NCBI GenBank assembly: GCA_032690845.1
Contig: CM064430.1
Span: forward strand, 52,053,882 to 52,117,881
Origin: Eleusine coracana subsp. coracana
Lineage: Eukaryota > Streptophyta > Magnoliopsida > Poales > Poaceae
Length of the DNA: 64,000 nt
Direction of reading: 5' to 3'
Numbering within the stretch: the stretch's first letter is position 1; each line of letters opens with the position of its first letter. A model generated the notes under the pieces. It did not search any database. It was not told the DNA's origin and saw nothing but the letters and a program-made list of their open reading frames with translations. Shown here one piece after another: positions 50,383 to 60,537 of the stretch. The translations under genes were made by a program, and so were the position numbers.

Positions 50383-51662
50383 CCACCGTTTCCACCTCTG
50401 TTTGACTAGAGTGCCTAGGAGTTAGCACGTGTATCGGTTTCCCGGTTTGTGTTTTCTCTTATTGTTTGCAATCTTTTTCTTTAATTGTTTAGGTGTGTGT
50501 GAGCGGGTTGGGAAACCATGTATCGGGTTTGCTTACTTTCATGCAAGTGTGTTAATGGTAATTAGTAGTAGTTTTATTTTCATGCAAGTGTGTGCAAAAA
50601 TCTTCACCATGTATTCGAGTTTTGATCTTATATAATGGTGGTGGTTATGCTCTTTTAGGAGAATTGAATTATTTATTCTTTCTTGAAAAGTGTTGATGAA
50701 GACCAAATAATGTTGAGCATTGAATAAAATTTCAAACTTACACTTAATGATTATTTGGCAAACATGTCTTATATGGAGCAATTCTGAGTACCCATGTACT
50801 TTATTTGTATTGTCCAATTTGTGATGATAACTTAGTACCAATCTTTTCATAGATAAACTTTCAAGTTGTGAACTTTGAAATATATTGTTTTCAAGATCCT
50901 TACCTACCAATGCCATATTTTGAGCAATTCTCATGAACCTTTGATTTGTAGATAAACATTAAATTGATGGTTGAGTTCGGTTAGGATTTAATTCTTTTTG
51001 GTATCAACTTTACTAAGATGGAAATTCTTTGTGTATCTTTTTCTAGCCTTGAATTACTCATGTAAAAGTCCAATTCCGCTGAATATCCTACTATAAACCC
51101 AAAATATCTTTTTCGACCTTCTTTGCATTTTTCCAAAAAAATCCGTGTTCTTTTTGGCATCCATTTCTGAGATTTTATTTTTCTGAGCATGAGTTTTTAT
51201 TAAAAACATCAAAAATATTTGTTAAATCATTTATGGAGCCAGTAGGCCGAGGCCTGGCCCTGGTGGGACCCACCAGGAGTCGGCCGACCTGGACTAGCCG
51301 TTGGCTAGGTCCCACTTTGGCCAACGGCTAGTTGGTGCTCCCTTGTTACCGTTTTTTGCCGTTACCACTTCTAGTATAAAACCTGGTGGCCGGGAGAGGA
51401 GTGTTTCACTTACTTGCTCATTCTTTCACTCTCCCACTTTGCTCCAGAGCTCTTGCTCACTTTGCTCTCAAATTACTCTCAAATTCCTGCCTCAAGAACA
51501 CCCAAAAATAGTCTTGTTTCTGTTTTGTTTTGATTTTCTTATTTGCTTTTGCAAGTTGCTCTCATCTTCGTGGCCGTATTCGACTCGGTGTTTTGATTTG
51601 CACTAACCAATAACCCATTCCCGAGTCTGTTCCCGTGTTTTGGTTTTAACGTGTTTGCAGCC
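50383..51662 (+). other. Region between the two ORF1 copies with promoter-like leader
   Basis: There is no gene in 50383-51240 (AT-rich). From 51241 the sequence changes: a GC-rich block with inverted phrases (GGCCGAGGCCTGG; GGTGGGACCCACC), then a TATA box (AGTATAAAACC, 51372-51382), a T/C-rich leader, and TTAACGTGTTTGCAG, an acceptor-like end directly before the ATG of ORF1 copy b. It reads like an internal promoter plus 5' untranslated exon. Confidence 0.55.
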
Positions 51663-52808
51663 ATGAAGAAAGCAAAAGCACTATTCCAAAAAGCTAAGAA
51701 GGCCATGGGCTCAAGCTCAAGACGCTCTCATAACTCCTCAAGCTCCATCCCATCCGTCGATCCCCCCTCAAGTCAGAGCCAAGCTCAACCAATGGAGGAA
51801 AGTGATGATGATCTACCTCCACCAACCCTCATCTCTGACTCACAACTTGACTTGCGAGAAGCTCGAGAACTGCAAGCGTACAATCTCCTACAACATCGAG
51901 CTTTCAACCACACACGGGCTTTCGACACGGGCCTTCTAGCCCGCATAGGTATGGATGTTGAATTTGATGAAATATGGCATGCCGTAGGATGGGAGGCTTT
52001 TTCTCCCGTCGATGGAAATGGTTCACGTTTGCTTACAATTCAATTCCTTTGCACTTTGCACATGGACGGGGAAGGTATAACTTTCCGTTTATTCGGGAAT
52101 GAATACACCCTGTCATGGAAAGAACTTAGTATGCTTCTAGGCTTTTCACCTACTTGTAGGATTGATTTGGCTAGAGCTACAACTTCTTTTGATAAGCAAG
52201 TATTTTGGAGTAGAATCACTAGCAAACCATTTTGCACGCAGCCAAGAGTTAGTGACATCCACCATCCTACTTTGCACTTTATGCATACATGGCTTGCTAT
52301 GACTTTGTTTCCTAGAGGCGATGTTAGAATTGTTCGTGAAGATGAAATATGCCTCCTTTATGCCATAGTGCATAGGATCAAAGTCTCTCCTGTGCAGTAC
52401 ATGATGAAACAATGGTTAGAAAGCATTAGGCTTAAGGGACCTATTGAGTGCACTTCTCTAGTTACACGTATTGCTTCTAAAATTGGTGCACTTAACAATG
52501 CTTTGATCACTTACATTCCTGAGCCTCGCCAAATTCTAGATGAATATTTTCTTGTGCAAGTCCATATCTTGAAGCATGCTCCCGATGGGTCTCTTGTGTT
52601 TTTCTATCTCGGGTATACAAACGAGATCCCGTTACCTAACCTGGGTCTCCGTCTGTATACCTGTAATGAGCTAACCATTCACCGACAACCGGTGGGAACT
52701 TTGCGTAGGGATGCAGGAAGGCTTACACGAAGCCGCACCACACGAGCTGCTGCCGAGGCCTCTACCTCGCAGCCGGTACAGGATGTAGAAGAAGGCGAGT
52801 TGGATTGA
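51663..52808 (+). CDS. Athila ORF1-type protein, copy b (intact frame)
   Basis: The ATG at 51663 opens 381 codons to a TGA at 52806. The N-terminus is basic and Ser-rich (MKKAKALFQKAKKAMGSSSRRS). It is followed by the conserved ORF1 domain: FDTGLLARIGMDVEFDEIWHAVGWEAF, LLTIQFLCTLHMDGEGITFRLFGNEYTLSWKELSMLLGF, FWSRITSK, HPTLHFMHTWLAMTLFPRGDVRIVREDEICLLYAIV and MMKQWLESI, with an Arg-rich tail. This matches the Arabidopsis retrotransposon ORF-1 (Athila) family. No signal peptide or clear membrane segment is seen. It is the longest intact frame on the plus strand. The upstream GTG at 51651 is less likely than the ATG. Confidence 0.85.
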   Translation: MKKAKALFQKAKKAMGSSSRRSHNSSSSIPSVDPPSSQSQAQPMEESDDDLPPPTLISDSQLDLREARELQAYNLLQHRAFNHTRAFDTGLLARIGMDVEFDEIWHAVGWEAFSPVDGNGSRLLTIQFLCTLHMDGEGITFRLFGNEYTLSWKELSMLLGFSPTCRIDLARATTSFDKQVFWSRITSKPFCTQPRVSDIHHPTLHFMHTWLAMTLFPRGDVRIVREDEICLLYAIVHRIKVSPVQYMMKQWLESIRLKGPIECTSLVTRIASKIGALNNALITYIPEPRQILDEYFLVQVHILKHAPDGSLVFFYLGYTNEIPLPNLGLRLYTCNELTIHRQPVGTLRRDAGRLTRSRTTRAAAEASTSQPVQDVEEGELD

Positions 52809-52826
52809 TGATCCGACCCGTGGCTC

Positions 52827-53174
52827 ATGCAGCCACCACGACAGTCGTTCGGAGGACACTGGGATGCAGACCCATCCTCAAGCTTCAACACCGGCGGACC
52901 ACCACCATTCGATGGTGGGCGCCACTCTTTCACGGGTTATAGTCATTACGACTTAACCCAAGAAATTAGTGCGCTCTCTAATCGAGTGGAGGACCTCGCG
53001 CTATCTACACAAGAGATGATTGACTCCGTCAACCAACACATGTCATCTACAACCCAATGGCAAAACTTCAGCGACAATCAATTTCGACAAATCAACTATT
53101 CGCTGCAGCAACAACAAGCCGACATGCACGCCTTCTTCCAGTACCAAGGGTTTCGGCCTCCACACCATCAATAG
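52827..53174 (+). CDS. Short Gln/Pro-rich ORF downstream of ORF1b, same frame
   Basis: The ATG at 52827 gives 115 codons ending at 53174: a Pro/Gly-rich start, then a coiled-coil region (LTQEISALSNRVEDLALSTQEMIDSVNQHM) and a Gln-rich end (NYSLQQQQADMHAFFQYQ). It is in the same frame as ORF1b, from which it is separated only by two adjacent TGA codons (52806-52811) and five codons. Related Athila proteins often end in such a coiled-coil/Gln tail, so this may be the severed C-terminus. A GGGGGAGGACCCCC tract follows at 53181-53195. Confidence 0.6.
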   Translation: MQPPRQSFGGHWDADPSSSFNTGGPPPFDGGRHSFTGYSHYDLTQEISALSNRVEDLALSTQEMIDSVNQHMSSTTQWQNFSDNQFRQINYSLQQQQADMHAFFQYQGFRPPHHQ

Positions 53175-54505
53175 GCCGAAAAGCTAGCTTGGGGGAGGAC
53201 CCCCATTTGAGGTAACTTGTATCTTTTCCTTTCTTTTTCACTTTGTTTTACTCATTCAAAAAATTTGAAAACTAAAATTTGCAAAACTAAAAAGAACAAA
53301 AATATTTACTTGCTCACATATATGTGGTAGGATTGTTTAGTTCTCCAATGTTGAGATGATGAATAGTTGCTCTGCTTAAATTCTTCTTTTGTGCCTAGTA
53401 TACAACTTAGTACTCTTCCATGTTTTGGACTTGTTGGCTTGATCATCACTATTTAAAAAAAAGTTGTGGGTTGCAAGTATGATCTTAGTCTAGGTTGTTG
53501 ATGGGTATGGGGGATTAGAGCTGCTATGATTTTGTCCTAAGTGAAACTTGAATTCCGAAGATTTGTACAAAAACCTTTGAGTTCCTCAATAATCAAAAAA
53601 ATTCCTACCACGGCCATTTGTGTAGATTACATTGCAAAAAAAAAACCTTCCACATATGCTACTTGTAGTTGTATTGAGCTTTGTCAAAATTGTTGTGACC
53701 TTTGTGAGATGCTTTTCATACTTTCATGATCAAGATTCACGAGCACTCCACCAAAAATTCTGCTACACTCATAGCAGCTCAAAAACAGCCTTTCCACTTC
53801 ACATGCTCAACTTGTACACTGGAAGTAGCATTCTTGCCATCCATCCACAAAAAGAAATACTCCTCTTTCTCAAAAGTCTCTCCCAAAAATATTTGGTGTG
53901 TAGAACATGGCTATAGGAACCCAAATAAAAAGTGCCCCAAAAATTCCTTTGAGCACTTCCACAAAAAAACGCCAAGTCTCGCCGAAGAAAAATACATAGC
54001 CATGGCACCACCTCCAACAAAATAAGAGAGACATCCCCCAAAAATAGGAGTATACACCAATAACCATCCACTTGTTCACTCTTCCACACACTTGCACATC
54101 TTGATCAGATTGTATGATTTGTTTTCTCCTAGGGTCTGGTCTTTTGACTGAGCAATATATGCACTGCTTGTATGCCTCTCATATTTCCCTACCTTGAGCT
54201 CCACAAAAAGCCTTTTGTAGAAGTAGGAAAAGAGGCAATCCCGTGCCTTAGGTAAGGAATAAACACTTTGAGCAATCAAGAGTATCATTTGAGGAACTTC
54301 GATTTTATTTTACAAAACTCTTTGAAAACCTCCGGAATAACATAGTGGATCAAGGGATGAATGATTAGTGTTCTATGAACCTTACCTTCAATCACTTGGA
54401 TAAAAGAAAATGCATAAGCCCCATGGACTTAGAGTGGTTGAAACAACTTGCCAACTTTTTCAAGGTAAAGAAGAGTATTTGTTGTGTACAAAGGTATAAG
54501 AAAAG
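53175..54505 (+). other. Distal non-coding part of G (or partner) before C
   Basis: It begins with AGCTTGGGGGAGGACCCCCA, a purine tract typical of the post-ORF1 region in Athila elements. The rest is AT-rich with short A-runs (53636-53644) and no supported gene. The expected 3' LTR (TGTTGGCAGT) is not reached before C interrupts at 54506. Confidence 0.55.
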
Positions 54506-54923
54506 TGTCGAGAGATATTATCGATAGTAGATTCAGGTATGCGTATGAGTAGTTAAGATCGATGGACACAGGACACGGAGTTTATACAGGTTCGGGCCTC
54601 CCGGAGGATAACAACCCTACATCCTGTTTGGTGTTGTTGTATTGCTAAGGTTCGCACTGGAATTAGGGTTCCAATACGAGTCTACCTATCGACAAAGGCC
54701 CCCTGCCCTCCTTATATATTCGAGGGGTAGGGGTTTACAAGGTAACATCCAAGTCGGTTACAATAGATTCTATCTAACTAACATATCTGTAAACCTAACT
54801 TGCGGTTTACTCAAACAAATATCTACATAACTATCTCTAAGCTGAATATATTTAAAACTAAACCCCTTGCCTGCTCGGTCATATAGCTGAGTGGTTAGGT
54901 ATCCTGGGTACATATATCCCATA
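54506..54923 (-). repeat. C 3' LTR
   Basis: It starts TGTCGAGAGATATT and ends CATATATCCCATA on the plus strand (CA to TA at the tip), 418 bp, aligned with the solo LTR at 38701-39136. The adjacent GTAGCCCCCAAG (54924-54935) is the minus-strand polypurine tract. Confidence 0.88.
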
Positions 54924-54935
54924 GTAGCCCCCAAG

Positions 54936-55648
54936 CACTTTCCATCTTGAATCGTCGCCTTGAATTTCCTCGACATCTTATGAAATTTGGGAAGTGCTTT
55001 TCATATTGGCTCTGATAAATCTTCTATTTAACCTCTTGAGTAAAAAGGCATGGCCTACAAGTATAGCCCCCAACTCAAAACGTTTTTTGATTTTATACCG
55101 AAACAATGTCTGAGTTAAAATATCCAAGGCTTTCACTTAAACCAAAACTCATTAATAATTGAATTTCCCTGATCGCCGAGTGATGCATCACCAAATTAAT
55201 ATTGATATAAAAAAAATGCATATAACCCAATTGATATGCTACGAACGTCAACTGCCGTAGCCCCCAAGATTGGTGGTGTATCACTAGTATTCATACAAAA
55301 GACAGCCCCCAAGATTGGTGCTGAAAAAAATTACTATATCACAAATAACCAAGAGATGAAATTTCCTAAGACCGAACTGCATTAGTCTGAGTGATTGGTC
55401 ATTATTTTCCAGAATTAACATTTTCCAAGATCAAAAACATGTTAATCCGAATGATTAGTCATTGCATCTCGGAATTTGCATTTTCCAAGATTGAAAACAC
55501 ATTAATCCGAGTGATTTATCAATCATTGTTAAATCCACAGCACTTAATGTTAGCACTGGAAAAGAATATCTAAAACATAATAAATCCTCTTACCAGTGTA
55601 ATGTAACTATGCTGATCCAAGTAACGGCCCAATAGGTCATCAGACGTG
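54936..55648. other. C spacer with reiterated purine tracts
   Basis: No gene. The LTR-proximal tract TAGCCCCCAA is repeated at 55064, 55258 and 55303; the last two share AGCCCCCAAGATTGGTG (17 bp). A diverged repeat about 60 bp long (GAGTGATTGGTCATT...TTTTCCAAGATC) occurs at about 55390, 55450 and 55510. Confidence 0.6.
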
Positions 55649-55656
55649 TATAAAAG
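55649..55656 (+). promoter_or_regulatory. TATA box of C antisense gene
   Basis: TATAAAAG about 300 bp upstream of the ATG at 55955, opposite in direction to gag-pol, matching the octamer at 20293 in B. Confidence 0.65.
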
Positions 55657-55954
55657 GTACCCGCAAACAGTTGCAACCCTTAACCTTCATAACGCTGCCG
55701 GAGTCTGCCCTTCTCAAAATCTAGATCCAAAGCTTCCACTTCACCGCCGCCATCATTCCGCATGCGCAAACCCTAGGTTTGGAACTTCCATTTGTTCGCT
55801 ACCCCCATTCCGTGCCCCTTCGCCAGAAGCCAAAGACCTCCATTTTGTCGCCACCATCGTGCCACTGTTCCGCCGCCATTTCACACGCGCAAGCCTGAAG
55901 ATAGAGGTTCGAATCTTGATCTCCATCTCCCAGAAGCCTCCCATATCGGTTTCG

Positions 55955-57806
55955 ATGGCCCCAAAGCGCACCCGCCAAAGCACGAGGGCTCAATCTAAAA
56001 AAGGGGCCTCTCCTAAAAGAGGTGAAAGCGAAGAATCGATTTTTGATATTCCCGCTGGCATTAAGGAGTTCGCAGCATCAACCATGGACGCAGAAAAAAA
56101 TCAACAGATTGGTGATAGATGGTGTGCTACAAGATCAACAGACGGGTGGGTGGATTGAAGCCATAGGTCAGAAATTTCCTCAACCCCCCGTCGACCAAAT
56201 TACAGTTTTTGCCTCCTTTTTCTATCGCGGATTTGGCCTTCCGTGCTGCGACTTCTTCAGAGGTCTTCTATTCTTCTATGGCATTAATCTGGTCAATCTG
56301 AACCCAAATTCCATTCTACACATTGCTATTTTTATTCATTTTTGCAAAGTGTTTTTTGGAATCCCTCCTCATTTCGACACCTTCAAGGAACTGTTTGTGT
56401 TGAAATCAAACAACAATAATGTCATAGGAGGTGCTGGATTCCAATTATGAAATAAATCCAAGTACATCGAAGTACCACTCCCATCAACCAACAAAGGGTG
56501 GCACGCAGACTGGTTTTATCACGGCAACCATGCCTCGCCTTTGTCAGAAATGATAGCTAAAGCCCCCAAGCCATGCCCCGAGTGGTCCGCGAAGGCTCAT
56601 CCAAGCAAGAAAGCACATGTTAATGAGATTTTGAAACATGTGGATTATCTGAAGTCTAAAGGCTATGCCGGCGTTCACGTTGCCGCCAGCTTCATATATC
56701 GTCGTGTGCAGCCCATAAAGAAGTGCCACATCCCTAGATGGAAATTCCAACTAGGATCAGACCCCACTATGGAAGTATCAGAAATACTCTCAGAAAGGGA
56801 ACTAACATTGCGACTGGAAAGCATAGTTTCGTCGCTGCTAGATTGGACTCCTGGGAGCGCAGCATCTGGCCATCATTCCAAAACTAGAAGAAGTGCTGTA
56901 AGTTAACCACTGATCCTCTATAGAAAATTAATACTGCTTTCCTTATTAGTTAACAACAACTGATGCCTCACATATGTCACAGAACCTTGACGTATATATA
57001 TCCAATCCTCCACTGCCACCGACGCCGCAAAAGAAATCCCCACCTCATCCATCATCAAAACGTCGTCAAGCTCACATTGAAGACTTCGATGAAGAAGAGT
57101 CGCTGGCTGACAGAATATCTAGACTACAAGGCGAAGCAAAGAAGAAGGCTACCAATAAAACCACCACTCGGCGGCCACTAGAGACTAACACTCAGGAGCA
57201 AGCGCATCCGAAGGAGTCAGATAAGACAATTCCTGAGAAGAAAACACCCAACATGACAAGTGACTCAAGACCAACTAGCCCCCCATCAAAGGTGCCAGGC
57301 TTAAAATTCAAACGCCGAACAAAGTAAGTAAAACGATATATTTTAATGCACAGCTTTCGACAAACAGCTGTATAATCTTCATTCTCTGGATAGGTCAACC
57401 GGTGAAGCATCATATGAAGAGGTCCTATGAGCTTTTGCAAAAGAAATTCATAGAGGGTGATGAAAACCTCCGATGGTCTCTTGCAGCTCTCCAGAAAGAT
57501 GCAGAGGTAGTCGCCCAATATATACTTCCAGAAGAGAAGCCACCTAGGTGTCGAGACTTAATGACAAGACTATAAGAGGCACCCGGCCGAGTGAAAGAAC
57601 ACGCTCGGCGTGTTGCAGAACTGGCTGGGGCACAAGTTTTAGCTATAGCAAAGTCTCACATTCCTGACATAAATTTGGATGTAGTAGCCGAGGGTTTCCA
57701 CGAAGATTTCTCTGACGAACAATGTGAAACCCTCGTAACTGAAGCGCAAAAAATAGCTCATGTTTTAACTGACCAAATAGAACTAGATCCATTACCAAAA
57801 ATATAA
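55955..57806 (+). pseudogene. C antisense accessory gene (PF04195-type protein)
   Basis: The ATG at 55955 (MAPKRTRQSTRAQSKK) begins a basic N-terminus. A frameshift follows at the A7 run near 56094. The PF04195-type domain (VFASFFYRGFGLPCCDFFRGLLFFYG; LNPNSILHIAIFIHFCKVFFG; HADWFYHGNH; SFIYRRVQPIKK) is in the next frame with one TGA near 56449. GT-AG introns fit at 56897-56982 and 57324-57393. The C-terminal helix (QVLAIAKSH...DEQCETLVTEA, 57591-57806) matches B, but the middle coiled-coil exons of B are missing, so C is a shorter form. It is antisense to gag-pol, ending about 640 bp before the integrase end. Confidence 0.8.
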
Positions 57807-58450
57807 AGTATTGTAAAGTCTTAAAAGACCATGTTACACCTCTGTTGTAATAATGTAACATCTGTGCAATAGACTATGAAAGTCTAGATTTGTCACCAGG
57901 ATTGTAACAAATGCTTGGGTCACGCTGCTTCGTATATGTAGTGTATGAACTCGTGTTAAACACTCACAACCACTACATAACTCATGTCAGCCCTCTAAAC
58001 AACACTCCCAATAGCCGATAAGAACCATGGAGACTAAGAACTCACTCGGTCAGACATATGCGAACTGGGAGAATTGTCTTGGTCCCCAACAGACGGCAAG
58101 AACCCTGGGGACTAAGTAACCCGCTTGGTCAACATGCACGAGTTGAGGTGGTACCAAGTATCCGAATTTAAATCATGACTTAAATGACAGCAACAATTAT
58201 CCATAAAAATTCGAAAATTGCCAAACCAGTCGTCATGACCATAATTTATATAAAGTCAAATAAAGGTAATTACAAAAAATTATAAATACTAAACATAAAA
58301 ATGATGTAGCTGTGATATATTCCAGGAACTTTGAAGGTCTGACCCATCCTCGCGCATTAAATGGTACGCACCCGGCCGAGTGATTTCCTTTACAATAAAG
58401 GGTCCTTCCCAAGGGGCCAAGAGTTTGTGCTTGCCTACCGTGGATTGGGC
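57807..58450. other. C spacer between accessory gene and integrase
   Basis: No supported gene. The two convergent transcripts would end here. An 80-bp imperfect duplication (CCCTAATAGCCGATAAGAACC / CCCCAACAGACGGCAAGAACC phrases, about 58005-58110) is visible. Confidence 0.5.
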
Positions 58451-59449
58451 CTATTTCAGGACCAAGTCTTCGACTAAAAAACCATGCACTCTGACATTTT
58501 TGTCGTGATAACATCGCAAGCTTTGTTGGTACTTTGCCGATCGCAATAACGTGGCATCACGCTTCTCTTCTAGTAACAACAGGTCGTCACGTCTGTGCTC
58601 ATTGGAAGATTTTTCTTCATACGAAGCCACGCGAGGGGAGGTAAACAAAATCTCAGTTGGTAACATGGCTTTCAATCCGTATACCAAGGAAAAAGGAGAA
58701 TGCCCTGTGGCGCGGCTTACGTTCGTTCGAAGCCCCCATAATACTGCTGGCAGTTCTCAAACCCAATGTCGAGCATATTTTTCCAGCCGGTCAAATATAC
58801 ATGGCTTAATCCCAGATAACAAGAGGCCATTTGCACGTTCAACTTGGCCATTGCTCTGCGGGTGGGCAGCCGAGGCGTAGCTAATCTTAAACCCCACTCG
58901 GCTTGCGAATTCTTTGAACTCTTCCGCTGTAAATTGAGTGCCGTTATCGGTGATGATCTTATGGGGGGCACCGAACCGAGTGACTATTTCAGTCATGAAT
59001 TCGACGGCCTTCTTTGCTGAAATCTTTCCAACTGGCTTTGCCTCAATCCACTTAGAAAACTTGTCTACTTCCACGAAAAGGTGAGTGAAACCCCCCTGAG
59101 CCTTCATGAAAGGCCCGACAATATCTAGACCCCATACTAAAAATGGCCATGTTATTGGGATATTTTGAAGCTCTGTGGCAGGCACGTGCATCTGGCGGGC
59201 AAAGAACTGGCAACCCTCACACTTTCGGACAATTTCCTTGGCATCGGTACCAGCAGTCGCCAATAGAAACCTTGTCTCATTGCTTTGGATGCAATTGTGG
59301 ATGGGCCTGCATGATTTCCGCAAATGCCAGCATGGATGTCCCCTAACATGACTCTTCCTTCGTCTTGAGATAAGCACTTCATCAGCATCCCATGTGGGCT
59401 CTATTTGTACAGTCCATGGTCGATAATGCAATACGACCAAGACTTGCAA
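58451..59449 (-). pseudogene. C integrase
   Basis: The frame 59449-58757 contains the zinc-binding end (KCEGCQFFARQMH) and the complete catalytic core: WGLDIVGPF (Asp), FVEVDKFSKWIEAKPVG, IITDNGTQFTAEEF (Asp) and AHPQSNGQVERANG (Glu). The C-terminal part continues in another frame at 58687-58451 (MVYGLKAMLPTEI; RSAKYQQSLRCYHDKNVR). A frameshift lies near 58750 and another near 59450-59518, just after RNase H. Otherwise this is a well-kept domain that would join cDNA to chromosomal DNA. Confidence 0.9.
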
Positions 59450-59517
59450 ATAATCCGTAGGGCTTCGTATTTATCAGTTGGTAATGTACCACCGTCCAGG
59501 TACTCGATGAAAGGAGT

Positions 59518-60516
59518 TCACCAATCTACTGTAATGATAGCAACATGTGATGTTGATCCTGCCTTCGGTGCCGACTGCTCAATAGTTTGCTGGGTTAGTA
59601 TAGATGGTTTATAGAGATCATCAAGGAAAACTCCGTTCAGTATTTTAGACCTATTAGACCCAAGTTTGGCCAGTTCGTCCGCCTCTTCGTTATACTTACG
59701 AAGGACATGTTTATACTCAATACCATCAAACTTGTCTTCTAGCTTCCGAACTTCAGTGCAGTAGGCTGTCATGCTTTCGTCGGAACAACACCACTCCTTT
59801 GTTACTTGATCAATAACTAGCGCCAAGTCACCAGAGACGCTCAATCTTTGAACTCCGAGTGAAATAGCCATTCTAAGCCCATGTAGTAGTGCCTCATATT
59901 CCGCAGCATTGTTAGACGCTCGAAAGTGTATACGAAGAACGTATCGCAGCTTGGCCCCTTTAGGAGATGTTAATACAACGCCTGTCCCGGCACCTTCCAG
60001 TTGTAAGGAACCGTCAAACATCATTTGCCAATTGCTTGATTCATGCGGGCTAGGCGGTAACTCGCATTCTGACCACTTAGCAACAAAGTTTGACAAGGCC
60101 TGACATTTGACCGAACCACGGAACTTGAAGGTGATATCATACGATCCTAATTCCACGGCCCATTTAGCAATTTTCCCAGTGGCCTCTCTACTATGTAGCA
60201 ATTCGCCCAGGCCAAACGACGTGTGGACCTCGATCGGGTGATCCTCAAAATAATGTTTTAACTTCCGAGATGTCATTAATAAGGCATAAATTAGCTTCTA
60301 AAGCTGAAAATATTGTACCTTGGACTCAGATAAGACCTCACTGATGAAATAGACGGGCCGCTGCACCTTTTGAGTCTTGCCATCTTCTTCCCGTTCTACC
60401 GCCAGCGCGGTCCTGACAACGTGTGTGGTTGCGGAGATGTACAGCTGCAAGGTTTCCTTTGGCCTTGGAGGGGTTAACACCATAGGACCACTAATATAGG
60501 CCTTAAAATCATCCAA
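59518..60516 (-). pseudogene. C RT connection and RNase H
   Basis: The piece 60516-60298 is the RT connection (MVLTPPRPKETLQLYISATTHVV; RPVYFISEVLS). After a TAG at 60298-60300, frame 60276-59518 carries the Tat-type RNase H: MMFDGSLQLEGAGTGVVLTSP (Asp), NNAAEYEALLHGLRMA (Glu), SVSGDLALVIDQVTKEW (Asp) and the DELAKLGS end. The frame is the same as RT. The terminal TGA at 59518 matches an Arg position of B. Confidence 0.9.
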
Positions 60517-60537
60517 AGCTTTCTGAGCGTCATCATC

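Larger units (their letters stand above)
32804..54505 (+). mobile_element. G: Athila-type element without RT/RH/INT, host of F and C
   Basis: On the plus strand: 5' LTR (32804-33495 and 44315-45080, split by F), gag (45178-46424), gag extension (46421-47041), protease (47042-47540), a structured spacer (47541-48809), Athila ORF1 copy a (48810-50382), and ORF1 copy b (51663-53174), then non-coding sequence to the insertion of C at 54506. RT, RNase H and integrase are absent between protease and ORF1, so G would have depended on proteins from a relative. Whether the part from about 50400 onward is really G or another element is unresolved. The 3' LTR is not in the window. Confidence 0.7.

Noticed and set aside
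53541..54097. Short plus- and minus-strand frames after ORF1b
   Set aside because: AT-rich, A-run-containing sequence without codon bias or recognisable domain.
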